Positions 24,159-35,041 of a stretch of DNA of 64,000 nt are shown here, piece by piece; within the stretch, counting starts at the first letter, position 1, and each line of letters begins with the position of its first letter. Where the stretch lies: positions 114,652,828-114,716,827 of the forward strand of contig NC_084850.1 of assembly GCF_033115175.1 (NCBI RefSeq), written 5' to 3'. Position numbers and translations under genes: made by a program. Origin of the DNA: Lepus europaeus (lineage: Eukaryota > Chordata > Mammalia > Lagomorpha > Leporidae). Below the pieces are notes generated by a model. That model worked only from the letters and a program-made list of their open reading frames with translations. It did no database searches and was not told the DNA's origin.

Positions 24159-25048
24159 GACATTTATTATTTATTCCAGGTATTCACAATTGGTTCAACA
24201 AGCAGAAATCAATGAGTGTAATTCATCACATATGCATGCTAAAGAAGAATTATCATAGCAGAAAAAGAATTTAAAAAATATACAATTCCCATTCATGACA
24301 AAAACTTTCAGAAAACTAGGAATATAACTTCCTCAACTTGATACAGATTATCTAAAAAATTTAGTTAACACCATACCTAGGAGGAATATTTCTTTCTCTG
24401 TATGATCAGATACTAGGCAAACCTGTCCCCTCTCATCACTACTATTTAACATCATACTGGAAGCCCAAGATAATGAATTTAAGACAATAAATGTCTTTCT
24501 TAAGAGATGGTAGGACTGTCTACATGAGGAGTCCCAACAATCATAAAACATGTCTGAAAGCAAACCATAACAAAATAAAATCACCTCCTAGAATTAGTGA
24601 TTTCAGAATAGTTACAGGATATAAAGCTAGTATAAGAAAGTCTATTGCTTTCCTATATATCAGGGATAAAAAATTGAAATTTGAATATAACACATATCTC
24701 CATTTACATCAGTAAAATATGAAATGCTTAGATATAAATCAAACAAAATATGCACAAGATTTGTTTGAGGAAAGCTACACAGTTCTGATTACAGAAAAAA
24801 AAAAGATCTAAGTAATTGGGGCAGGGGAGCTATCTCATATTCATGTATTGGAGGAAAAAATTGTCATTTTTTCCCCAAATTGATCTACAGATTCAAAGCA
24901 TTCACAATAAAGATCCTAAGAAATTGTTTTGGGCATATTGACAAATTCATTCTAAAGCCAGTATTAAGAGACAAAACATTTAAAACAACATTGAAGAAGG
25001 AATACAAAATTAGAGGACTGATGCTACTCAACTTTAAGAATTCCTTTA

Positions 25049-25396
25049 GGCCAGCGCCACGGCTCAATAGGCTAATCCTCTGCCTGGGGCACTAGCACAC
25101 CAGGTTCTAGTCCCAGTCGGGGCGCCGGATTCTGTCCCGGTTGCTCCTCTTCCAGGCCAGCTCTCTGCTGTGGCCCGGGAGTGCAGTGGAGGATGGCCCA
25201 AGTGCTGGGCCCTGCACCTGCATGGGAGACCAGGAGAAGCGCCTGGCTCCTGGCTTCGGATCGGCGCAGTCCACCGGCCACAGCGTGCCAGCCACAGCGG
25301 CCACTGGAGGGTGAACCAATGGCAAAGGAAGACCTTTCTCTCTGTCTCTGTCTCTCACTGTCCAATCTGCCTGTCAAAAAAAAAAAAAAAAAGAAT
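25049..25396 (+). mobile_element. CSINE2, full length, plus
   Basis: Intact head ggccagcgccacggctcaat with A box, B box ggttctagtccc (about 25101-25112) and a 17-A tail. TSD aagaattccttta / aagaattacttta at 25036-25048 and 25397-25409 (one mismatch). Lies inside the old L1M block. Confidence 0.94.
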
Positions 25397-25492
25397 AAGA
25401 ATTACTTTAAACGTACAACAATCAGGATAGTGGGGTATTAGTAAAAGGCACATGAATACAATGATAAGAACGGAGTGGAAAGTACAAAAATA

Positions 25493-25815
25493 TTGGGGCC
25501 GGCACCATGGCTCACTTGGTTAATCCTCTGCCTGTGGCACTGGTATCCCATATGGGCTCCGGGTTCTCGTCCCAGTTGCTCCTCTTCCAGTCCAGCTCTC
25601 TGCTGTGGCCTGGGAGTACAGTGGAGGATGGCCCAAGTGCTTGGGCCCTGCACCCGCATGGGAGACCAGAAAGAAGCACCTGGCTCCTGGCTTCGGATTG
25701 GTGCAGCGCCGGCTGTAGCGGCCATTTGCGGGGTGAACCAACTGAAGGAAGACCTTCCTCTCTGTCTCTCTCTCACTGTCTAACTCTATCTGTCAAATAA
25801 ATAAATAAATGAAAA
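25493..25815 (+). mobile_element. CSINE2/CSINE, full length, plus
   Basis: Head ggggccggcaccatggctca and tail tcaaataaataaataaat. A perfect 15-bp TSD, gaaagtacaaaaata, at 25478-25492 and 25816-25830. The head resembles CSINE2 but the tail is the AAATAAAT type, so it is intermediate between the two forms. Confidence 0.94.
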
Positions 25816-25988
25816 GAAAGTACAAAAATACACCTAGACCAATACAGTAAACTTATTTTTAACAAGTAAAGACAACTCAGTGGAGGAAGAATAGTCTTTT
25901 CATTGTGTGATGTTGAAACAACTGCATGTTTATATACAAAATATGAGGTAGAATATAGACTTTATAATTTTCCCCCAAATTAACTTAA

Positions 25989-26022
25989 CACACTTGATCT
26001 TAGCCAAAAAGCCAAGAAGCAA
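25989..26022 (-). pseudogene. U2 snRNA 5'-end fragment (retroposed, 34 bp)
   Basis: The minus strand of this insert matches the first ~32 nt of U2 small nuclear RNA (gcttct-ggc-ttttggctaa, then gatcaagtgt), with C-to-T changes. It is framed by a perfect 18-bp direct repeat, tcccccaaattaacttaa, at 25971-25988 and 26023-26040, so it was inserted by target-primed reverse transcription. There is no poly(A), no promoter and no Sm site, hence no function. U2 identity comes from memory of the conserved 5' end. Confidence 0.9.
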
Positions 26023-26309
26023 TCCCCCAAATTAACTTAAAATGCATTATAGACCTTAATGTAAATATCAAACTGCAAATCTTTAGAAGGAAATGGGAAA
26101 ACATGTAGGTATAGGTATGTTGATTGTAGTTATATTGATATAATTGATATATCAGAATACATTAAAATTAAAAACTGCCCTGTGAAAGCACTTTTAAGAA
26201 TATGAAAATATAAGCCATAGATCAGGATAAAATGTAAGTCTCGTATCCAAAAAAGTACTTATTATATGTGGCATAAAAGATGGTCACTTAAAACTAGCAA
26301 TGAGAAAAT

Positions 26310-26637
26310 AGGAGGAGCAGGAGTTGTGGTGCAGCAGTTTAAGTCCTGTTTGGGACACTCATATCCCATATAAGAATTCCTTGGTTTGAATCCTGTGTCT
26401 GCTTCCAATCCAGCTTCCTGGTTATGCACATCCTGAGATGCAGCAGAAGATGGATCGAGAACTTGAGTCTCTGCCACTCTTGTGAAAGACTGAGATGGAG
26501 TTCCTGGCTCCCTGTTTTAGCCTGGGCTAAGTCCTGGTTGTTGTGGGTATCTAGGAAATGAACCAGCAGATAGAAGATCTCTGTCTCTCTATCCATGTTG
26601 CTCTACCTGTCAAATAAAGACAAATGCATAAACTAGG
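26310..26637 (+). mobile_element. CSINE (old), plus
   Basis: Head gagcaggagttgtggtgcag, B-box-like ggtttgaatcctg (about 26392), body with gcagaagatgg and tail ctgtcaaataaagacaaatg. L1M sequence continues on both sides. Confidence 0.85.
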
Positions 26638-26869
26638 AAATTTTGCAAAGTGGCATAATATTGATGAATCTTGAGGACATTAACCTAAGGGAAATAAGCC
26701 AGGAATTGGAGGACAGATATTGCATGATTCCACTTACGTGTGATATATAAAACAGTCAGATTCATAAAATCTGAGTGGCATGAAGGTTACCAAGGGCTGG
26801 GTGTGGGAGGAAGAAAGATTTAGGGGTTGTTAATCAGCAAGCATGAAAGTTCAACAAGATTATAAATTC

Positions 26870-27193
26870 CTTTTTTAAAAAGATTTTTAAAATTTATTAG
26901 AAAGGCAGAGAGGGAGACACACACATACACACACACACACAGAGAGAGAGAGCTATGTTCTATCTGCTGGTTCACTCCCCAAATGGATGCAACAACTTGG
27001 ACTGTGCCAGGCTGAAGCCAGGAGCCAGGAGCTTCATCCAAGTCTCCAATATGGATGCAGGAGCCCAAGGACTTGGGCCATCCTCCACTGCTTTCCCAGG
27101 CACATTAGCAGGAAGCTGGATTGGAAGTAGAGAAGCCAGAGCACTAACCGGTGCTGATATGAGATGCAGGAGTCATAGGCAGTGTCTTTCCCT
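26870..27193 (-). mobile_element. CSINE, minus, sharing a target site with an L1
   Basis: Flanked by the 15-bp repeat caagattataaattc at 26855-26869 and 27194-27208. It carries a (CA)n/(GA)n stretch at about 26918-26952. The head end (minus-strand start) is truncated near 27190. The right TSD copy is also the left TSD of the L1 that follows. Confidence 0.92.
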
Positions 27194-27210
27194 CAAGATT
27201 ATAAATTCTT

Positions 27211-29205
27211 TTTTTTTTCATTTATTAAACTTTTATTTAATGAATACAAATTTCCAAAGTACAGCTTATGGGTTACAATGGCTTCCCCCCTCACATAACT
27301 TCCCTCCCACCAGCAACCCTCCCCTTTCCCACTCCCTCTCCCCTTCCATTCACATCAAGATTCATTTTCAATTCTCTTTATATACAGAAGATCAGTTTAG
27401 TATATATTAGGTAAAGCTTTCAACAGTTTGCCCCCATATAGCAACACAAAATGAAAAAAATACTGTTGGAGTACTAGTTATAGCATTAAATAACAGTGGA
27501 CAGCACATTAAAGACAGAGATCCTACATAATATTTTTTTAAAAAATTAATTAATTTTCTATGCCATTTCCAATTTAACACCAGGTTTTTTTTTTTTCATT
27601 TCCAATTCTCTTTATATACAGAAGATCGATTCAATATATAATTAGTAAAGATCTCATCAGTTTGTATCCACACAGAAACACAAAGTGTAAAAATACTGTT
27701 TCAGTACTAGTTATAGCATCACTGCACATTAGACAACACATTAAGGACAGATCCCACATGGGATGTAAGTACACAGTGACTCCTGTTGCTGACTTAACAA
27801 TTTGACACTCCTGTTCATGGCGTCAGTAATCTCCCTAGGCTCTAGTCATGAGTTGCCAGGGCTATGGAAGCCTTTAGAGTTCGCTGAGTTTGATCTTATT
27901 CCGATAGGGTTATAGTCAAAGTGGAAGTTCTCTCCTCCCTTCAGAGAAAGGTACCTCCTTCTTTGATGGCCCCGTTCTTTCCACTGGGATCTCACTCACA
28001 GAGATCTTTCATTTAGGTCTTCTTTTTTTTTTTCTTTTCCATGGTATCTTGGCTTTCCATGCCTACAATACTCTCATGGGCTCTTCAGCCAGATCTGAAT
28101 ACCTTAAGGGCTGATTCTGAGGCCAGAGTGTTGTTTAGGACATCTGCCATTCTATGAGTCTGCTGTATATCCCACTTCCCATGTTGGATCGTTCTCTCCC
28201 TTTTTGATTCTATCAGTTAGTATTAGCAGACACTTGTCTTGTTTGTGTGATCCCTTTGACTCTTAGACCTATCAGAGCCATCAATTGTGAACTGAAATTG
28301 ATCACTTGGACTAGTGAGATGGCATTGGTACATGCCACCTTGATGGGATTGTATTGGAATCCCCTGGCACATTTCTAACTCTACCATTTGTGCAAGTCCG
28401 ATTGAGCCTGTCCCAAATTGTACATCTCCTCCCTCTCTTTTTCCACTCTTAAATTTAACAGGGATCACTTTTCAGTTAAAATTTAAACACCTAAGAATAA
28501 TTGTGTGTTAATTACAGAGTTCAACCACTAGTACTAGAACAACAACAACAACAACAACAACAAATACTAAAAAGGATAAAGTATTACATTGTACATCTAG
28601 AGTCAGGACAAGAGCTGATCAGGTCATTGTTTCTTATAGTGTCCATTTCACTTAACAGGTTTCCCCTTTGGTGCTCAGTTGGCACCGATCAGGGAAAACA
28701 AATGATATTTTTCTCTTTGGGACTGGCTTAATTCACTCAGCATGATGTTTCCCAGATTCCTCCATCTTGTTGCAAATGACCGGGTTTCATTGTTTCTTAC
28801 TGCTGTATAGTATTCTATGGAGTACATGTCCCATAATTTCTTTATCCAGTCTACTGTTGATGGGCATTTGGGTTGGTTCCAGGTCTTAGCTATTGTGAAT
28901 TGAGCTGCAATAAACATTAATGTGCAGACGCTTTTTTATTTGCCAAATTAATTTCCTTTGGGTAAATTCCAAGGAGTGGGATGACTGGGTTGTATGGTAG
29001 GGTTATGTTCAGGTTTCTGAGGAATCTCCAGACTGACTTCCATAGTGGCTTTACCAGTTTGCATTCCCACCAACAGTGGGTTAGTGTCCCTTTTTCCCCA
29101 CATCCTCTCCAGCATCTGTTGTTGGTAGATTTCTGAATGTGAGCCATTCTCACCGGGGTGAGGTGAAACCTCATTGTGGTTTTGATTTGCATTTCTCTGA
29201 TTGCT
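27211..29205 (-). mobile_element. Lagomorph L1, 5'-truncated, minus, with TSD
   Basis: 2.0-kb insertion with TSD aagattataaattctt at 27195-27210 and 29206-29221. In sense order it holds the ORF2 C-terminus (29192 down to 28675), then a 3'UTR of about 1.46 kb with an (AAC)n run at about 28540-28563, duplicated 'atatacagaagatc' modules near 27382 and 27613, and the terminal G-run and poly(A). It shares its 3'UTR form with the 46019-47853 element. Confidence 0.93.
28675..29192 (-). pseudogene. L1 ORF2 C-terminal fragment, broken
   Basis: Two adjoining reading frames cover the end of ORF2. 28917-29192 has the cysteine-rich C-x3-C-x7-H-x4-C motif ([18 protein letters not shown]), and 28675-28917 has the terminal segment ending in FSLIGAN. 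A frame break at about 28917-28930, shortly after '[10 protein letters not shown]', separates them. Not able to give a functional ORF2 protein. Confidence 0.85.
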
Positions 29206-29221
29206 AAGATTATAAATTCTT

Positions 29222-29335
29222 AACATTGGCTGAGCAACATTGTGCCTATAATTAACAAAACTGTATTGTACCCTTAAAAATTTAAGATATAGATCTCTTG
29301 TTACATGTTTTTACCACAGCACAGTATTTTTTAAT
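29222..29335 (+). mobile_element. 3' end of the old L1M block, plus
   Basis: Sequence attgtgcctataattaacaa, then actgtattgtacccttaaaa, then tacatgtttttaccaca is a typical L1M 3' terminus. It continues the L1M sequence that stops at 26854, so the 2.4 kb between is secondary insertion. Confidence 0.75.
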
Positions 29336-29514
29336 GTAGTATATCATAAGTGGTCCATCAATTGTAACAAATGTACAAGACTAATGCAAGGTATTAATAA
29401 CAGGAAAACAATGTGAGGCAGTTAGGATATATGACAACTCTGGACTTGCTGCTCATTTTTTCTGTAAACCTAAAGCTCTACTAAAAATAAGGCTTCAATA
29501 CAATAAAATTGAAG

Positions 29515-29672
29515 CTTATTCAAATGCAGATTAATGGGTTCCATCCCCAGAATTTCTGATTCTGTTGGACTTGGGTAAGACTCCACAAGCTGTATGTCTA
29601 ACAAGCTCCCAGGTGATTTTGGTATTGCTGGTTTTAGTGTTGCAATTTGAGATTCAATGCTTCAGACAAACT
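29515..29672 (+). mobile_element. MER5A hAT remnant, plus
   Basis: Clear MER5A landmarks in order: aaatgcagattaatgggttc, ccccagaatttctgattctg, aacaagctcccaggtgattt. The terminal end is degraded. Family named from memory. Confidence 0.8.
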
Positions 29673-29810
29673 GGATTCATTGAAGATGTTTTTAAGCAGA
29701 GTTAGACCATAAGAGAAGATTTTTAGAATTCAAATATGGTCAAAGCATGCAAAATAAATTGGGAGACCTGATACCTGAAGCAGAAACTTTCAGTAATTGA
29801 TCTTTGAATT

Positions 29811-30135
29811 TTTTTAAAGATTTATTTTTATTTATTTGAAAGACAGAGTTACAGAGAGGTAGAGACAGAGGGAGAGAGAGGTCTTCCATCTGCTGGTTCA
29901 TTCCCCAAATGGCCGCAATGGACAGAGTTGGGCCAATCCAATGCCAGGAGCCAGGAGCCAGGAGGTCTCCCAAGTGGCTGCAGGGGCCCAAGGGTTTGGG
30001 CCATCCTCTGCTGCTTTCCCAGGTGCATCAGCAGAGAGGTGCATCAGAAGTGAAACAGCCGGACTCAAACTGGCACCCTATGGGATGCCAGTGCTGCAGG
30101 CTAGGGTTTAACCCACTGCACCACAGCACTGGCCC
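29811..30135 (-). mobile_element. CSINE, full length, minus, with TSD
   Basis: TSD tgatctttgaa / tgatatttgaa (one mismatch) at 29798-29808 and 30136-30146. Tail aaagatttatttttatttat, GA-rich stretch, and head reversed as caccacagcactggccc. Confidence 0.92.
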
Positions 30136-30146
30136 TGATATTTGAA

Positions 30147-31369
30147 ATTGATTGCTGGAAATTTGACAGGTGATGGAAAAGTTGTTACAGGAATAAACTT
30201 AATGGAATTTAATCATTTGGAGGTAGGACTGAAAGAAATGGAAGAGAAAAGTTAAGTGGGTTTCAGAATGAGCGAATCTGGTGTAATAATCCTATCTTAA
30301 ATAACAATAGGGCAGAGATATGGAAAAATACCATGAAAGAAAATAGTAAGGATTTAGTCTTTACCATAAGAGAGAAAGTATATATCTGCTAGTTTTCAAC
30401 TTTTAACTATACTCATTCACTATACATGCCTTGGCCCTTATATAAATAAATGAATTGTTGTTTTTTCAAGAATGTGTATTTAACTTCTTTTCTACAACTT
30501 GTAAAATAATTAGTGTAGAAAGAAAATCATGTTTATATAGCTAGAAGAGAAATTCCATATTCCATGAATTAACAAAGGCAGGTATTCATCTGTTCTGTGT
30601 AAATGGCATCAAGGACTCAATGTCAAAAACACTATCTGATGTTTCTTTTCCAAATACTCTTCTTACTCATTTTCTTTCCCTAGAAATCAAACTGAACATT
30701 TCTTAGAGATGAAAGAAAGCATTGTTTACTGCTTTATCTGTGTTGGTCCATTTCTACCACCCTCAACTTGACTGTGAAGTCCTGTATGACTGCTTGACAA
30801 GGATTATATTTAATTTTGTATTGGGCGTTAGTGGGATTACATCTGTCTAGCAGAGCACAATTCTATGAACACAGTTGTATCAATGTATGTGGGTAGTTGA
30901 AATGAAAATGACTGAGTTACATGAACTGTCATAAATCTTTTAACAACCATCCAGCACTTAAAAATTAAATATTTGACCTATACTGTTTGATTTCTCAAAT
31001 TCATTTACTTTAAATAATTTTACTTTCTCTTTTTTTATGTCAATTTCTATAATTTATCTCCATAACATGAAACTAGAGCAAATCCCACTGTCCTACTGAA
31101 AGTATGATTAGTGTTCACTGTGGGTAACAGAGGTGTACCTATGTTAATAATTAATGGAATTGAGTTACCACTTTATGCTTAGCCTAAGTGACATAGTTTA
31201 GCTCTTTATCTAATGATTAAAACCTGGCCTGGATTTATCTAAGATCTACAGATATCAGGTTATCATTGATGCTCAGCATTTCTGCTCCAGAGAAAGCACC
31301 ACTATGCATCTAAACAAATTTCTCTGAAGGTAATCTAATATTACACAATTGCCTGGTGTGCCATAATGT
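30147..31369. other. Unassigned DNA
   Basis: 1.2 kb without gene or confident repeat. Confidence 0.5.
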
Positions 31370-31540
31370 TCAACATATACTTACAGATATTACACCATTT
31401 GATGACTGCAACTACCAGTGTGACAAAAATTATGTATATTCCTATTTTCCTTATGTAGTGGAAACTAAAGAGACACGATTCAGTATTTATCCAACTTTGT
31501 AAACTAGTGATGACTAAAACCAGAATTCTATACTCCAGTA
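31370..31540 (+). mobile_element. Possible MIR fragment, plus
   Basis: Weak MIR order: tacaccatttgatgactgca (tnactcatttaatcc-like), cctattttccttatgtagtg, gaaactaaagagacacgatt (gaaactgaggcacagag-like), then ccagaattctatactcc. Divergence makes this tentative. Confidence 0.4.
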
Positions 31541-31989
31541 CTTTTTGTGGTCTATAGTATTAACTCCACACAGTGAGTAGTAATTCATGACTGTCAAATG
31601 TAAGATGTTGATAAAGGCTGGCTACTTATTTATGTCATTAGAGTTGTTGAGTGGTGATTGGGTCAGTTTGATTTATGTCTCATTTTAGTTTGTGTGCCCA
31701 AGGGCTACTGTTATGATTAATCACAAGGAGAGAGAACATGTTACTTTAGCTTTGCTAAAATGTATTACACACAGTTTGTAATTCTTGGATCCTAGATCAC
31801 TTCTCATGCCTCAAGTGCTTTCATTTTAAATTTTAATTACTTCTCAGATCTGTATTTTCCTTGTGATTCTTAAAGCACATCTTTTTATGCATTTAATGTA
31901 TTTTACTAATAAATTAAATTAAATCTGTCATAGTGGGTTTCCCTTTCATTTTTTCCCCACAAAATTTTAAATTTCTTTTTCTTTCTTTT
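31541..31989. other. Unassigned DNA
   Basis: No feature recognised before the poly(T) at 31988-31999. Confidence 0.5.
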
Positions 31990-31992
31990 TTT

Positions 31993-32800
31993 TTTTTAGT
32001 GGGAGGTAAAATAGCAAGGTTTATTAGGGTAGGGACATCTGTAAAAACGGATGGGCACCTCTCCAGACAGGACCTGGGGGAGAGCGGGGCTGCATGGGTG
32101 AGTGGAGAGTACACCTGGCCAGGCCAGGCGGGCGGCTCAGCAAAGATGCAGAGAGCTGAGTGCGCAGTCCAGTTGAGGCTGGGGGTTTTTAAGGAGATGA
32201 GTCTTGCTTCCCCACCTCTGCTCCTCTTGGAACAAAGGGCTTTTTGGATGTAAATAGAAAAACTTCTCTTGAAGGTCTGAAACAAAGGACTTTATGGATG
32301 CAAATGTTATCAGACCTGAGGAAGGGAGCAGGGTGTTTGAGATGCAGATACTGGGCTGCACCTGGGAGATTGTGGAAGATTGTCAGGCAGAAGGGGGCAG
32401 GGCAGGGCAGGATGCTGCCCCAGAAACATTATCGGGATGACTTTGAGATGCATCATTTATGCAACTACCTTAGTCTTGTGTTGAAATTCAGTTTCTAATT
32501 TGTTAACATTTTGTTACACTTGAAGGCAGCAAAAGGAGAGTCTCATCAAAATGCAAGAATTTGGATCACAGCCAGGTTAAAATCACTGAGGGTCTGAGTT
32601 TGGATGACAGCCAGTTAAAAATCACTGATGTTCTAAAGTTTAGTCTCCACAAAATGTTTACAGAGCTTGAGTAACAGCTGCTTTCCTCAGCTGCCACTGT
32701 AGAAATGACTTGCAATGAAGCAGATATAGGTTTCCTGATACAGAAATGCTTCTTAGACTCATGGAAGTCTGACTTTGACCAATGAAAAGTTGCTAGAAAA
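31993..32800 (-). mobile_element. LTR-like (endogenous retrovirus type) retroposed unit, minus
   Basis: Read on the minus strand this GC-richer segment looks like U3 then R of an LTR. An ATTGG (inverted CCAAT) lies at about 32785, a 38-bp imperfect tandem repeat (two 'tggat(c/g)acagcca' units, about 32562 and 32600), and a TATA-like ttaaaaa near 32190. A GC-rich stretch follows, then AATAAA (at about 32022) and, some 25 bases on, the motif cctccca and an A-run. Ending in poly(A) after an AATAAA suggests retroposition of a transcript rather than a solo LTR. No gag, pol or env ORF is seen. A 3'-UTR of an unknown gene is the alternative. Confidence 0.42.
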
Positions 32801-33062
32801 CATGCACAAAAAAGCTAAGGGCAATTCACACTGCTTTATGGTAATTGGCAATTGAATTGCTTAATTTGAAGAAATCAATGAGAAACCAAAAGACCTCTGT
32901 CATCTTCATTGTGAAATATACAAATTGTTACATTATGATCAGTGATTTCCTGTGTGTTTGGGATGTTTTGATTGGAATGCATAATGGCATGTATCTAACA
33001 GACCTACTCTTTTGAACTAGAAAATGTCTTTACCTGCTGTTTTCTCACCCCATGCTCTATTT

Positions 33063-33180
33063 CAGAGCTCTCTCTCGCTTGCTCGCTCTCACTCTTTCTC
33101 CCCCTCCCTATCCCTCTCTTTTTTTCTTCTCTTTCTCTCCTTATTCTTCCTGCCTCCTCTTCCTTCTTCTCTCCCTTCCA
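33063..33180. repeat. Pyrimidine-rich tract
   Basis: CT-rich low-complexity sequence (ctctctctcgcttgctcgct at its start, tcctcttccttcttctctcc at its end). Confidence 0.85.
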
Positions 33181-33194
33181 AGCTGAGAGTAAGC

Positions 33195-33440
33195 TAAGTT
33201 TTGTTGCAGTAACACAATAAACACTGAAATCCCAGTGGTTTAAGCAGATTTATTTCTTCCTCATTGTACAGGTAATATGGATTGAGTGGTTTACCTGGGT
33301 GGTACTGGTACTCAAGTGGTGATTTAGGGAACCAAGTTCTTTCCATCATCTGACTAACAATTTCAAATATGTAAACACCAAGATTGCCATGCAGAAGAAA
33401 GGGAGAAGCTAGATGACTTGTATAGGTAGTTTTATAGTTC
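33195..33440 (-). mobile_element. Possible MLT1-type (MaLR) LTR remnant, minus
   Basis: The start (gttgcagtaacacaataaac, aaatcccagtggtttaagca, gatttatttcttcctcattg) matches the reversed end of MLT1J/K-type LTRs as I remember them. The rest decays quickly. No retroviral coding sequence. Confidence 0.45.
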
Positions 33441-34539
33441 TCTTTCTTTTTCAAATAAAATAAAAATTAATAAAAATTAAATTAAATAAAGGAAAGTTAA
33501 ACTTTGATTCATGGTCTATTTCCTAGCGACTCTTCTACATCTACATACTTAAACATGTACCAAGACCATGATATTTAATAGAATCCTCAGTATCTCAGGC
33601 ATTGAATGGGTCATATCTTAGTGGAGGCAAGGTTTATAGGATCTGATAAGATTAAAAATACATACAATAGTATGAAAACAAAACTAACAAATTACAATGT
33701 ATGTTAACACCGATAAGCTTAATGAAGCAGTCATGTAAAGAAGGCAGAGGCTATATAAATATAAATGTTTGGAGAATCTTAAGTGTGTGCTAGTATTTTC
33801 ATGGCCATCCATATAATTAGAAAGAATGTATACAGTTGACTGAAAAAATGGCATAAAAAACAAATTGTAACCTAAGATGAGCCAAGGATATTGCAAGGAT
33901 TTGGACAAGTAGACTGATGTTCTTAAAATGAATAAATTATGTATGCTTAGCTACTAGTCAAGGCTATAGCCTGGTATTATATTCATATTATTAGGAGAAA
34001 AATCTGCATGCTAATGAGGTTAACAGTAAATAGTAAACAAAACAGTAAATAGGACAGTAGGCAAACTTTAGTGCTGACTTGAAGGGTTGATTAGGGGTGT
34101 ATATCTGTGGAGGGCTGATTTGTGGCATAGAAAAATAGGAAAATAACAGGAATATGATCTTGGGGTTGGAAACAAAAGGCAACATAGGGCATCTGCATGG
34201 TTAGCAACTTCTATATCCTGTATTCCTTTCTTTTTCTAATCTAGTAGACATCTAAATTAATTGAATGCTGTATTTTTCATATGTATTTTATCCAGCAGTC
34301 ATTATTGCATGGCTGGTGTACAATATCAATTCTCTTTGGGATAAATATGGACAGGCTTTTTTTTTTTTTACCACATTTTTTACCTACACAAAATAACATT
34401 AGGCTATATAAACATCACCTCTGACTGAACTATTACAGGAATTACAAGAGGTCCCTCTTTTTATTCCCATAGCATCCTATAATCTTGTCTCTCCCCACAT
34501 CCCAGAGAGCCCATTCTTAAAGTTCAGTCATGATATACC
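33441..34539. other. Unassigned AT-rich DNA
   Basis: 1.1 kb without recognised gene or repeat. A T-run at about 34360-34371 has no adjoining retroposon body. Confidence 0.5.
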
Positions 34540-35041
34540 ATTCCTTCATTTAAAACTCTACAGTGACTTCTTCTTGAGTATTAAATTAAAAGCCTTTACC
34601 ATGGCTTGAAACTTTCTACATGGTTCCACATCTTGAAGGCTACCTTAACTCACTCTGTGAATCGTTGTTCATATAGATCACTATATTCAAGCCACACTAA
34701 TCTCATTGTGGTTTTCTCCAAACATGTCAACAATGTGATCACTTCAGTGAACACTGCACTGGCTGCTCACATTACTTGTAATGTCCATTTGTCAAATACT
34801 CATATGACTAATATTCATATTTTATTATGAACTCAAATAATAATGAAGCAAGGAGGCAATTTGTGTCCACACTATATAACATAGTAACCCACCTCTGGCA
34901 CTCTCCAGTGTGTTATCATTCTTTTATTTTGCTTCATCTTTGTACTATTATTTATTATAATACAAATATTTTATTACATTTTTCTTTGTCTTTCTTGTAT
35001 AGAATATAAGATCTATGAGAATAAGAAGGTTTGAATTTTTT
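34540..35041 (+). mobile_element. L2 LINE 3' region, plus (left part, split by L1-A)
   Basis: L2 landmarks in order: aaactctacagtgacttctt, ttaccatggcttgaaacttt, caagccacactaatctcatt, gaacactgcactggctgctc, cactctccagtg, and tagaatataagatctatgag. The L2 is cut here by the 6.1-kb L1-A and resumes at 41188, giving independent support for the L1-A boundaries. Confidence 0.75.

Larger units (their letters stand above)
23215..26854 (+). mobile_element. Old L1M block (ORF2, many frame breaks), plus
   Basis: Discontinuous L1 ORF2 sequence. It shows RT-region fragments at about 23250-23650 (aacaaaagccagcaggccca) and an RT segment at about 24420-24460 (tcactactatttaacatcat). Later ORF2 pieces lie at 24590-25040 and 26041-26300, and a 3'UTR-like segment at 26640-26854 (accaagggctgggtgtggga). 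Every frame is broken. It is interrupted by SINEs at 23675, 24068, 25049, 25493 and 26310 and by the U2 fragment at 25989. The L1 3' end resumes at 29222. Confidence 0.8.

Noticed and set aside
31914..32285. 123-residue minus-strand and 106-residue plus-strand ORFs
   Set aside because: Overlap the LTR-like unit and its poly(A); no viral or host protein motif is visible.
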